Source: Aphrocallistes beatrix (taxonomy: Eukaryota > Porifera > Hexactinellida > Sceptrulophora > Aphrocallistidae). From it: 64,000 nucleotides of DNA. The notes under the pieces are model-generated. The model saw only the letters and a list, made by a program, of their open reading frames with translations, ran no database searches and was not told the DNA's origin. Numbering within the stretch: position 1 is the stretch's first letter; every line of letters begins with the position of its first letter. The DNA is taken from assembly GCA_963281255.1 (NCBI GenBank), contig OY725497.1:3774968-3838967 (forward strand), read 5' to 3'. Shown here piece after piece: positions 39,445 to 50,389 of this stretch. The position numbers and the translations under genes are program-made.

Positions 39445-41190
39445 GCAAATTGGGGTTCATTTTTGGAATTTTCCATACAAAGTAAATGGCAATTAAACGC
39501 ATCCGCATACTAGCAACCTCTGAATCTCGACAATGAAGCATATTAAGGACCAAATTAAGGAATTAGGTCGATTATAACAGAAACCTGTTCGTGTTCAGGG
39601 TGCTAAGATAAATACACGGTATGTCATTATCTGGACGAATTCAGAGAAATGAAATATTACAATTTCGTGACATTAACCATCCTTTATTATTTATTGGAAA
39701 TTAGAACATAAACATTGTAAGTTCTCGCGAGTGTGAAGTAATAGAGAAGTATCTACCATAAAGAGACAGCAAATAACTAATGGTGAGTTTGCGATTAATT
39801 AATATGCAATATAAACTCAATTTATTAAATATTCCGCGGGTTAATGTTCTCCCACACTCCTACAATGGACAAAGTCTATCCTAGGAGACCATTAGGAAGA
39901 AGTAGACTATTGAAAATACAATTCTAACGACCCTAAAGTATAACTGGTATCAATTATGTTGCATATTACATACGAATCAATAAACAGGATTTCGTTGCAA
40001 ATGGCTGAAAGTATACCTAGGGGGCAGAACTTGAGAAACCGATGAAACTTTCGAAAAGGATTAATCACTACTCCACATACCTGCATCGAAGTAAAATCTG
40101 TTGGTATCAATAAAAGATTCCATATATTTTGAGGGACAGAATTGTGACCGAACCTGATTAAAAATAGAAACTTTGGAAAATTTCCATTAAAAATAATTGA
40201 ATCAAATTCAAGGAATCGATTGGTATTAAGGAATCAGTAAGGGTACGACCTGATAGATTATGTGGAAACTCACCATATTAACATATAAGGAGAAAAAACA
40301 GAGCTGTTCGGATAAAATTAGAGCAGAAAAAGTTAAAAGAGCAAGCTGTAGAAGTTTCTGATAATCACACTTGAGAAAGAAACCAAGCTCGCTTAAAATA
40401 AAACACTTTTATGGTGGTGAGGCATCTCGCTCCAGCTAGCTAATTATTTTCACTAGCGTTTCATATTATCTGCGAAAAGCTTCAATAAAACTCTAATAAT
40501 AGCATTATAGCTGCCACAAAATGTTGACACTAAGAATCAGATTTTAAACTGTAAAATACTTCTCTATTAAAGCTCGTTTCTATCTCTTCAAATTCGTAAA
40601 AAGTAAAACATAGTGTTATATTAATTTATGTAATTGAATAATTAATCTCATTAATGAATTAAAAGGTGAGAAAATACAAATATATTTCGATTTATATTCG
40701 CATATTTATATATCACCTTTTCATTAGCAATTTCAGTTTTTCGGCCACAAATTTTCCATTTTGTGCGATAGGACAAAAAATTATTACAATAACATTCCAC
40801 ACATGTCAGTATCATCATTAACAAAAAATGATGAGTCATAATTAAAAGGGATAAAAATTTATTAATATCTGCATGATAAAGACATCCTACATACATAATT
40901 TGATGAAACGGGACTGTTAGATTTTCAGGGATTGCGCGTACGGACATACATAGAACACGGCCATGCCGCCATAACGGTGTCTCCTATATGTGCGGGACTA
41001 AAATATTACTCGAGTTGTTAAACAAAATTCGAATCTCTATTTTAAATATTCGTTTTTAATAATACAGTAATAGTATAATTCGTAGGTTGAAAAGTGACTA
41101 ATTTTCGAAATCAAAAATTAAGTGAAATGTTCAGGTATAATAATGAGTGGAATATTCAGGTATAGCTGATGAGCTAGATGAATCTCGTAA

Positions 41191-42807
41191 CTACAATCCT
41201 TTGTTAAAGTAGACCCGTTTGAGACCTGGGTTCTTCTTCAGTACCTCTTCCCTCACATCATCCTCCAACTGAGCAACTGGTATGGAACTCTTTTGTGGGA
41301 AGAGAGCACAGCACATGGGAGTGGCGAATGTGAGGAGAATTCCAGTTGCAATTATTTGAACCGGAGCAGGAGCCCAAGGGTATCTTATCCAGACACCTCT
41401 CTTCTCCGCCCAGTTCATGAAGAAGGGTGGTAGCAACAGGCCAGGGGCAGCCATCCCTATTCGAGACACGACTACCTGGAATATAGCCCTGAAGGCAGCC
41501 TTCTTCGATTGACCAATGGGCACATCGTTTTCATCAGTAATCTACAGGAGTGAGAGAGCACACTTTAATAATGAGTCAAATTTACGTCTCTCTAATCTAA
41601 TGAATACAAGATGATAACACAGGTGTACACACCTGTATCCCCTCTAAAAGTTCTTCCTGCCTCATGAGTGGTACATTGATGCAGTTGGCAGCTGCAACAG
41701 CTGCGAAAGGTACGAATCTGCCAAAGATCGGCGGAGCGAACTTGGTGAGGCGGTTAAGACCTAGAGCAGTGACGAGAGCTCCAGTGGTAGCTGACAAGTA
41801 GGGGACCATTAGTTGAAAGAAAGTGGGAACTAAAGTGAGACAGAGTTAGCAATCAGAGAAGGAGACTCCACTATTCGGAAAATAAACGAGGCAACTTCTG
41901 AGACGAACCGTTGGCCTTGAATATAATTAATTCATTTAGAACAAAGGCATTCTTCTGAAGGAATTGAATCCCTCATGAATTCTATAAAACAATACAGAGG
42001 CCATCGAAATTCGAAATAAATAAATTAACGATTAAATAGAGTGATGTAGTTAAAGTTGAACATGGAGAAGGAAATAGAGACATGGAATTTGATTAGATGA
42101 TGTAAGGGTGCATTGCTTAGCAACTAAAGGTTGAGGTAGAGAAATCTAATAGCAGTTAACACCTAGTGGAGGGTCATTAGTTCATGTTATGAATACCAAC
42201 ATGCTAATGAAACACAAAGGATTCCAAAATGCCTTATCACAGCTGTCATAAGCAGTATACTATCTGAATTGTATTACACTATTTCATCGCCTGCACATAC
42301 CTGTGGTAGCACTTCTGTTCGAGTAGTTGACGACTGCATTAAAGGTCTGATTCATCCACTGCCAGAATATGACTGCGGCCGGGCTCTTGTAGAACGTGAG
42401 TAGGCAGCCTGTGAGCACCATATTGCACGGAACCTGAGCAGACATGCGTCCTAGAGGAAATCGGTTAATCATCATTAGAGAGATGAAGCTGATGGAATTG
42501 TGAATAAGTTAGTCAGTTGCTATGGCATACCAACGAGAAAAAGCTTCTCGCCTGTTCCAGGGTGGAAAGCGGACTCGTAAAGCTTCTTAGCATTGAACAC
42601 ATCCTCTCTACTGGTGTGAAGTGGCTCCTTTCCATTCCTGTACTGCTTGACAAGCTTGGAAGCTGCTTGTAACTTCGCATCGCTTGCAAACACATTCAGA
42701 GGATTAGTGGTCTCAAAGAAATGCTTCGCTCTCCCTTTGTATGTGTCTTGGCTGTAGCGGGGCTTGTCTAGGTTAATCCTCTGTTCGTTCCGCTCTGCAT
42801 CGTACAT
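41191..42807 (-). CDS. Sideroflexin (mitochondrial serine transporter family)
   Basis: Four exons with canonical GT-AG ends: 42531-42807, 42301-42450, 41633-41829 and 41191-41541, together 975 bp and 325 codons including the stop. The product matches sideroflexins 1-3 throughout: [87 protein letters not shown], and the C-terminal [14 protein letters not shown] and [10 protein letters not shown]. These inner-membrane proteins with about five membrane spans carry serine into mitochondria for one-carbon metabolism. I cannot decide between SFXN1 and SFXN3 orthology. Introns are 80-470 bp. Confidence 0.93.
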
Positions 42808-43606
42808 TCTACAGATATATTACCTACCAATCACTACTAATTAGCACTAACGCTCATTAGCGCCAAACCCGGGAGAGAAAACTTGAGCCCTGTTATGGAT
42901 ACTAGCCCATAGAACTAATACAAAGTATATGCTTGAGCAATTTCAACCCACCAACCAATTACAGTCGACTCCGCTTAATAGGGCCACATTGGTCAGAGGA
43001 CATTTTGGCCCAATTAAGCGGAGAACCTTATTAACCGAAAATATTTTGTATTAACTTCTATTTGTGCGGGCTATTTCGGTCCTGCCAAAAGTGGTCCTAT
43101 TAAGCAGTTGACCCGATTAACCGGTGGTCCTATTAAGCGGAGTCGACTGATTTAGAAAGAGTTTGGCACCTATGAATACGCTGCTGTGTTATCAACATAT
43201 AACTGAAATTTAATTTGTTAGTTGGCAATATCCAGGCTGTATTGTAAATTATTGATCCTGCATTTTTTTCAGAGTAATCCTCAATCCAGTATTTGCAGTG
43301 AATACTAGAATGGAAGTTCAGAAAAAGAAATTGAAGAAATCCAAGGGAATGGAAATTATATTTAGAGAACCAAATTCCATTTCTATAAAACTCAAATTTC
43401 CGGAGGCAATTGAAAGATTGTATAAATATAATGTGTCGTTGCGAGCAACATATTCTAGTTTATGATAAAGATACTCGGTCGGCATTAGACCATGTATCAG
43501 TAGGAATATTATTACTTGCAATAAAGGTATAACATTTAATACAATTTATCAACTACAACTAATTAGTTCTAACAAGTTATAATTCCTAACTGGCCACAGA
43601 ATAAGC
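42808..43606. other. Intergenic region with a MITE
   Basis: About 800 bp between sideroflexin and eL32; it includes the 188-bp MITE at 42962-43149. Nothing else recognised. Confidence 0.5.
42962..43149. mobile_element. pogo/Tigger-like MITE
   Basis: The 188-bp element has inverted ends CAGTCGACTCCGCTTAATAG (left) and CTATTAAGCGGAGTCGACTG (right, allowing one mismatch). Internal copies of the TTAAGCGG/CCGATTAA motif recur (CAATTAAGCGGAGAACC, CCCGATTAACCGG). Ends starting CAGT and a TA base pair at the left flank suit the pogo group; the right flank is AT rather than TA, so the duplication is not confirmed. Confidence 0.7.
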
Positions 43607-44011
43607 TCATTCGTTTTCTTCGCTCTTAATCCTAGCACTAGCGTTGGTCACACGAATTGAGAGCTGTCTGCCTCGCTCTACGATAGTCTTGCGCTTCTTA
43701 GAGGAGACTCCGTGCGCGATAGTAGCCGCGAACCGCCTATTCTGCATCATCAGCACCTCCAGTTCCTTCACGTTATGAACAAGGAAGTGGAACATGTGGT
43801 CTGGGTGCAGGTGCCTGGTTTTCCGGTTCGAACCGTAACCGATATTCGGCATCTTGTACTGACCCTTGAACCTTCGTCTAACACGGTTGTCGATACCTTT
43901 CGGTTTGCGCCATACCTTCGATATCTTCTTGTAACGATCTGACTGGTGACGGATGAATTTCTTTGTCCGTTTCTTGACAATTTTTGTCTTATTCAGTGGG
44001 GTAAGCACCAT
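43607..44011 (-). CDS. RPL32: 60S ribosomal protein eL32
   Basis: A 134-residue protein that matches eL32 almost end to end: [83 protein letters not shown] and the final RIKSEENE. It is a structural protein of the large ribosomal subunit. The codons are GC-richer than the flanks, as expected of a highly expressed gene. The coding part is one exon; the ATG at 44011 gives the normal family start. Confidence 0.97.
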   Translation of the reverse strand: MVLTPLNKTKIVKKRTKKFIRHQSDRYKKISKVWRKPKGIDNRVRRRFKGQYKMPNIGYGSNRKTRHLHPDHMFHFLVHNVKELEVLMMQNRRFAATIAHGVSSKKRKTIVERGRQLSIRVTNASARIKSEENE

Positions 44012-44235
44012 AACGACTATTTGTTAAAGACAAACGCTAATGAAACTAATTAAAATAATTAAAATTGAAATGAAATAATAGCTGGGGATACTGGATATTT
44101 CAGAATTGGTTACTATCCTGCAGTATAATTGGCAAATTATATGTAATTCAAGAACAAAAAATTTACAGGTTTAAAAATTAAATTCCAGTTTTCAGCATGC
44201 ATAGGCTAATACAACCCAACCAACACAACTTCTGT

Positions 44236-46137
44236 CTAATTGTAGCCCAGGAAAAGAGAGTCTCTCCTGTAAATATGAATTTTCTTACTAGCATCACATA
44301 CATAGATAGTCCCGTCATCTAGACACACTGCTCCTAATGGACAAGAGAACTCCCCCCTCTCGTTGCCTTCACTTCCCACTGTCCACATGGTGTTGTTGTC
44401 AGAGTCATACACGATCACCTGATTCTGCAACATATCGCTAAGTATCAGCTGTCCCGTGTGTGCAATGCACATAGCTCCTATTGCACAGACAAATCCCCCG
44501 AGAGAAGAGGTGCCGAATTGCTTAAGCAGGGCTCCATCTGAACTGTAGATGTTTATAGTTGGACTGTTCCTCTGTACCACCACCACTTCATCTTTAGGTG
44601 TCAGAGCCAGCTCGACAGGGTTCTTTATCTGTCCAGGCGTGTCTATGAAGTAACCTATAAACGTGCGGCATTTGTACTGAGCATTGAATACTTGCACTCG
44701 ATTGTTTCCCTCTTCTAGCACGTATATATCTCCATTGAGGTTACTCACAGCTATACTTAGGGGAGTGTTTAACTGTCCCTTTCCTTCCCCTTCACTTCCA
44801 AACACTTTAACGAAGTCCCCTGCTTCAGTGCACACAGTCACACTCTGCTTCTTACCAGCTACTATGTACAAGAGGCCTTTGTTCCAATGAATGTAACCAG
44901 AGTTTATCAAAGTATTCTTGAGATGAGAAGGTTGGAATGTATTAACAACACCGCCCCATCTATTCATAACCACAACTTGACACGAGTCAGTGAAGTTGTA
45001 AAGTAAATTATTGTCTCCTTTTGTAATAACGAATGGAGTAAACTTGTGTTTAGAATGTGTCGTATGGGTTTCTATTACATGGTCTGGCATGATGTCCTGA
45101 GTGTATTTGAGTCTGAAGCAGCCCAGAGCTTTCAGCAAACACTTCACATCTTGATCCATTAAGAACTCAATGTCCCTGTACTTGGTGCGAGCAGGAGGCT
45201 CTCCCAACAGCTCCACCACCTTACAGTTGAGACAGTCCAGATTAGTCACTAAACCCCCATCCATTGGCAAGTGTGCATAGGCTCTGCTCTTCTCAATCAG
45301 GTCTCTGACGTGTTCTCTCCACCTCTCTCCTCTCTGAATCACTCTGAGAGTGTCCTTGTAGAGGACGTCCAGCTTTCCGATAACTTCTCCTTTCCTCTCG
45401 TCCAGCACTCGCTTCATGTCATCGAACTGTATTTCGAGATCCGCGCGCATCCTCGCTACTTTCTCAATAAAGTTCTGTGCTGCATTATAATCTTCACTTC
45501 CCAGTCTTTCGAACTCTTCTCTATTCTGCTCAGAGAGTTCACTCACTCTCTTCCCTACTTCCTCTCCATTGGCAATCTGGTGGTCTTGGCGGTGGTGGGA
45601 AAGACAGTACGAGCATAGGAACACGTGGCATGGTTTGCAGAACTTGCTCGCTGTCGTGTCAGGATGGAATGAGCACTGGAAGGAGATGTGTCGTGGGTAG
45701 AGCTGTTCCAGGGATTTCAGCTTAACTTCTTCTAAGCTGACGATCTGATGCGTTTCTTGATACGTCCGCTTGTGTAGCTTGAAGTCCAACTCGCAGATTG
45801 GTTTAGTGCAGACGAGACAGAAGTGTTTAGCTTCGGTAGCCTCCTCCCCCTCACACTCAGAACAGAGCACACTGCCCTTCTCTTCTAGCTCACGTCTCAC
45901 TGATTCCACAGAGACGACTCTCTCTGTGATGACGTCACGCGGTAAGGAGGTAGGTTCTGTCTCTGTCTCACTCTGACACTTTGGACACCTGCTCATTCCG
46001 GCGTTTGTCACTTCCACGCATTCCAGACACACCGTATGACAGCATGACAGGAAGACTGGCGTTCTGAAAGTAGAGTGACACCCCGGACATATGGTTAGAG
46101 GTGCATTATTAGAACCTGCTGCATCTCTAGTCGCCAT
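44236..46137 (-). CDS. TRIM-NHL protein (RING, two B-boxes, coiled coil, NHL)
   Basis: A 633-residue single-exon protein. RING at about 18-57 (CPGC ... CCHTVCLEC ... CPKC), B-box 1 about 97-140 (CSECEG...CLVCTKPIC), B-box 2 about 155-190 (CSFHP...CSYCLSHHRQDH), coiled coil about 195-300, and a C-terminal beta-propeller of NHL repeats (about 380-630; FGSEGEGKGQLNTPLSIAVS, NRVQVF, VGSEGNERGEFSCPLGAVCL). No filamin domain lies between coil and propeller, unlike TRIM2, 3 and 71. It is expected to be an E3 ubiquitin ligase; NHL propellers also bind RNA or proteins. Orthology to a particular vertebrate TRIM is not clear. Confidence 0.93.
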   Translation of the reverse strand: MATRDAAGSNNAPLTICPGCHSTFRTPVFLSCCHTVCLECVEVTNAGMSRCPKCQSETETEPTSLPRDVITERVVSVESVRRELEEKGSVLCSECEGEEATEAKHFCLVCTKPICELDFKLHKRTYQETHQIVSLEEVKLKSLEQLYPRHISFQCSFHPDTTASKFCKPCHVFLCSYCLSHHRQDHQIANGEEVGKRVSELSEQNREEFERLGSEDYNAAQNFIEKVARMRADLEIQFDDMKRVLDERKGEVIGKLDVLYKDTLRVIQRGERWREHVRDLIEKSRAYAHLPMDGGLVTNLDCLNCKVVELLGEPPARTKYRDIEFLMDQDVKCLLKALGCFRLKYTQDIMPDHVIETHTTHSKHKFTPFVITKGDNNLLYNFTDSCQVVVMNRWGGVVNTFQPSHLKNTLINSGYIHWNKGLLYIVAGKKQSVTVCTEAGDFVKVFGSEGEGKGQLNTPLSIAVSNLNGDIYVLEEGNNRVQVFNAQYKCRTFIGYFIDTPGQIKNPVELALTPKDEVVVVQRNSPTINIYSSDGALLKQFGTSSLGGFVCAIGAMCIAHTGQLILSDMLQNQVIVYDSDNNTMWTVGSEGNERGEFSCPLGAVCLDDGTIYVCDASKKIHIYRRDSLFLGYN

Positions 46138-46335
46138 ATTTCACGTATCTATAAACTTCGCTTGAAATTATTCATTGCAACTCTTCATAAAATTGAAAAT
46201 TTTTAAGCCCGTTTTAATTAATTAATTAATCGTATAAGGAAGCATCGACACATCAGGATTTCAGTACATCGCAACACTGACAACATATTCGAGAGATAGT
46301 TATGCTCAAAACTTACAAGATCAAATATCTGAGTG

Positions 46336-48897
46336 CTATTCAAACTGCTCTCCCTCAAAGAAGGAGAGCAACCTATCTAGTTCATAGTTATTCTCCAGCA
46401 GATCCAGTAACACATTCACACGACTCTTCACGTTCATTCCTTTGAACTTGAACTTGTCTATGAACAGATCTGTAATCATTCCATACAACCTCTCCAAGTG
46501 ACAGGGTTGCTGTTTGAACTCCTCTCGCAGGTGCTGTGCATTCTCTAGAATGTAGAGATAGTCAGTGGCTAGGAATGAGACGTCTGATTCCTGGTACTTC
46601 AGTTCCTGGAGAGCCTCGATGATGTGCACTCGCTTTGCTAACAGCAGCTGGTAGTCCAGCTTGGGGTGGATCAGCTGGAGTGTGTAAGGCACGGACTCGT
46701 CGTTAATGGTACAACTCATTTGCAGCTGGATACTATTCTTGGTCGCTTCTCGTGTCAACACATCCTAAAGATTAACTCGTTCAGAATGTGTGTGGACTAA
46801 TGCCAAGCAGATTAACATCAAGTTAGTATTATATAGCAAGAAGAGATAATATAATATCGAAATCGGATCCTACCTTGAGAATAGAGATTGTGGATACGTT
46901 GTCAGAGCGGAATACGGCCTCCCCAGCCTTGTAAAAAGCATCCAGTTGAGTGTCAAGGAATGTAGACCGGAAGTGAAGTGAGACAGCGTCCTCAGTGGGA
47001 GGTCTCTCCGGCACCTCTGGGAGGCAGAAGTAGAGCCAGGAGTGTACTTCGCTGAGGCTGAAGGGGCCGCTGAGTGTGAGGTTATTGAGGGGGCGGTAGG
47101 AGTCGAAGAGGTGTGTGCGCTGATGGAGAGACAGGGGTTTGATCTGGAACTCCTTTCTACGGCAAGACTTGGGGTGAATCCGAGGGGTGATGTAAGCCTA
47201 TCGGTTCAAAATACTATTTCAATTACAGATTCCATATACGTACTATGTAAATATTGAATGTTATTTGGACTAATCGTAGTAAGGTCCCGCTAAAGTTTCT
47301 GCTGCATAAAATGAAAATAATCTGGTAAGGTCGTACCTGCAGAGTCCCGTGCTGTCCCTCGATAGAGCGTAGCTTCAGTTCCATTCGCGTGGTGTTGCTC
47401 TGACAGCGGTAGGTGGCCAGGAGGTAGTTGCCGTGGTCAGGGTCGCACTGACAATGACTCACCACGGCCGTGTTCTTGTCCGTGTCCAGCAGGTCAATGG
47501 GCACATTGCTCTGCAGCACTACGCTCTCTATCGGCACGCTCAGCTCCACTGAGAGAGTGTAGGAGGCGTCCTCCTGGTGCAGAGTGAACTTTGTACTCAC
47601 TGAGAACTTAGGAATGGCAGAGATCGCTGAGTTCGATTGAGCGGACTGTTCGTACGTGTCTCTACCTCGCTGCACGCTGGTCTCTAGCTCCTCTATCTCT
47701 TTCTTCAGCGCATCAATTCGAGCCTAGGTACGCATATAAAGCTGAATATGTCACAGAGGTGGGAGTGGACTTCAGGACAGCACCTGTAGCTCAGGATCAG
47801 CTGACTCCACCCCCGCACTCCCCAGGTGTACCCCGCCTGTCTGCGGAGCACTGCTCATGGCCAAGATCTTCCCTGAGTAGGTGCTCACGATAGCTTCCGG
47901 GTGGTACGGCTGTGAGACCATGCCCCCCTGAATGCTGGTCGCGCCCTCGGAGAGAGAGTGACTGAATATCAGCTGCGGCTCTCCCATCTCGTCCAGAGCA
48001 TACACTTCTATGTCCCCATCGTCCCTTGCCACCAGAATCTCCATCTTCCCGTCCCGTGTCATGTCGAACATGTCAAGGTCCGAGATCCCCCCTAGCCTCT
48101 TGTCATTGGACAGATCCCACCGATGTACAGGCGCCTCCATGCCAAGCTTCACTAGTCCAATCTTCCCATCACTCGTACCGTACATAACCTATTGGAAGAA
48201 CAGTGGCATGTTAAGAGCTGATGATTCGTTACTTTGCGAGGAGGAGGAGGAGGGGTGAACTCACCTCGTCATGGTTCTCCCCACCTGTGTGGTTGTACAA
48301 GAGGAGACAGGAGGGAGGGCCAGGTACCTCCACCTCGTAGAACATTTCAGAGTCCTGCATCAGCCGCAGCACTCTATCCTGACACGCCAGTACAGTATAG
48401 AGGTGGGATGTACCAGGGATGGGAAGACGTAGGAGAGCGTTGATGCGGTCTGGGGATAGGAAGTAGTTGGAGTCCTTACACTGCACGTAATGGTTGAATA
48501 TGTAGTTACATCCTACGAGCAAATCCTTCTCTGTGGCAAACAGAGCCTGGATGCTCTCAGTCAAGTTCGTGTCAAACACAAGGAACGGCTTTCCTTTCTT
48601 GGTGTAGCCTCGGACATCCGGACCTGACGTGACAAACACATTATCAGTGGGGCCGCTCTCTCCCATCGACAGGCAGAGAGAAGAGACAGGAGGGCCGGGC
48701 AGTGTCTTGAAGGAGAGATTGATCGTCAGGTTCCGCATGCCGAAACAGGTGACCACACCTTCATGGTCTCCAACTACGATCTTCTGTGTGAGGGGAGTAT
48801 TGGGCGCGGTGCGTTTAGGGGGAGGCAGGAGCCTCAGACAGCCGCGGTTGGTTACCCCGACTTGTAAGAAATCGACTCGCTTCAGAGTTAGTTCCAT
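46336..48897 (-). CDS. BBS7: Bardet-Biedl syndrome 7 protein homologue
   Basis: Five exons: 48265-48897, 47784-48188, 47337-47723, 46874-47197 and 46336-46764. Every intron is phase 0 and 60-140 bp long; the total is 726 codons including the stop, close to the human length (715). Similarity to human BBS7 is continuous: [28 protein letters not shown], the beta-propeller ([14 protein letters not shown] [30 protein letters not shown]), a coiled segment, then [21 protein letters not shown], and the C-terminal [24 protein letters not shown]7 is a BBSome subunit that carries membrane proteins to and from cilia, so this animal makes cilia that use this pathway. The ATG at 48897 matches the family start; a splice acceptor just upstream suggests a noncoding first exon. 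Confidence 0.95.
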
Positions 48898-50389
48898 CAA
48901 ACCAATCTTACTCGCTGAAAATAATTAAATACAATGTTGAGTTGGCCATCTGTAGCCCTACTGGGGTCCCCTGGACCCTAGGAACTCATTCAAAAAGTCT
49001 CAGGTAACATTTTATCAACAGCAGTTCTCTATTGCTTCAATTATAGGTCCGAAGTTTATTGATTTTGGTTGGTCGGTTGAAGAATTGAAATAATACATAT
49101 TTTTTATTACCTATGTGATATATTGTTAGAACCTCCTTCCATTAACCGTAATACAATGTTTCAGACCCCATGGACCCCTGATATGTTCTGTGGAACCACC
49201 CCAGCTGCAGGCTGATAAACACTGCCCTAAGTATTAGTTAAACGAAGTCAATATAAAGACATGGGATAAAGAATTCAAAGAATATTGGGTGTTTTCCATC
49301 TCCAGAAATTCGCTCTAGAGAGACAACTAATAAAGTGTTTTTGACCGATTGTGGAAATTGGTTGTAATTATGATGAATTTTAGTGAAGTAGATGTAGCAG
49401 ACGGAAATCATGAGTAATACTGATTATCTGAAATCGAAATGTCTAATTGTGGAATTGATTGATGAAGTCATTCTCTTCCTCCGTATTTAAAACCGAAACA
49501 ATCAGAGCGAAAGTGAAAGGGTCACCGGATATTGGTGTTCAGAGTATCAAGCAAATAAGCTGAAATATTGAAAGTTGAGAGGAACAAGATCTTTCTTTCA
49601 ATTCAAAACAAGCATGTAACTACACCACATCTCAGCTCTACTTACATCATAAGTCTGAGCTGGATCATGATACTCGAATCATATGGAAAGACAATTAATT
49701 GTATACCCCCAGATGGTAGCGATGAGACGAGGTTAAATGGTAATATGAAAATTAAGATGAAACAGACAAACAATGTATCATGATGATTTGTAGCGATTTT
49801 GCAATACACACTTGAAAGAATAATTATTATTAGCCTTTATCCTTCTCGTGACCGTCAATGATTCTCTACCATCTCTACCATTGTCATTAGCTAATTATAA
49901 ATCAAATTGATAATTATAATTGAAACATAAACGAGAAGTTCACCACAAGGTGTAATTGCTAGATACAATAATTCGGGACATATCTGGAAAATAGAGGTGG
50001 TTCTTATGGCGGAAGTGTCGAGTCATATCCATCACGTCAAGCAGTCAGCAGTAAGGAAGCGATGTCGTTGAAACTACAGCTCTTTGGGGATGGCTCGTTT
50101 GGTTCGTACGAATCACCCTTACTTGATCTGCAAGGAATTTATGCAATACCAAAAGATAGCACGACCAATGAAACTATTGTCCACCAACTAACAGTACTGT
50201 AGGATCAATATCTTCATAGAAGATTTCAAGAAGTCATCAGACCACTCAACATCGAACAAACCTTAATCAATCGTGTTGTAATATTATGTATAAACGCGTG
50301 AATAGTGAGATATGCACGCTATAAACAAATTAACTCAGAACAGGTCAATAAAGTATTCAGAAGAAATAGATACCGCATATAACATAAAT
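48898..50389. other. Intergenic region
   Basis: About 1.5 kb of AT-rich sequence without a convincing gene or structured repeat. Confidence 0.45.

Larger units (their letters stand above)
38373..41190. other. Intergenic region
   Basis: About 2.8 kb, strongly AT-rich, with two inverted-repeat elements (38941-39065 and 39363-39444). Small open frames here look random. Confidence 0.5.

Noticed and set aside
43826..43836. GGTTCGAAC, resembling a tRNA B box
   Set aside because: It lies within the coding sequence of eL32 and no A box or cloverleaf surrounds it.
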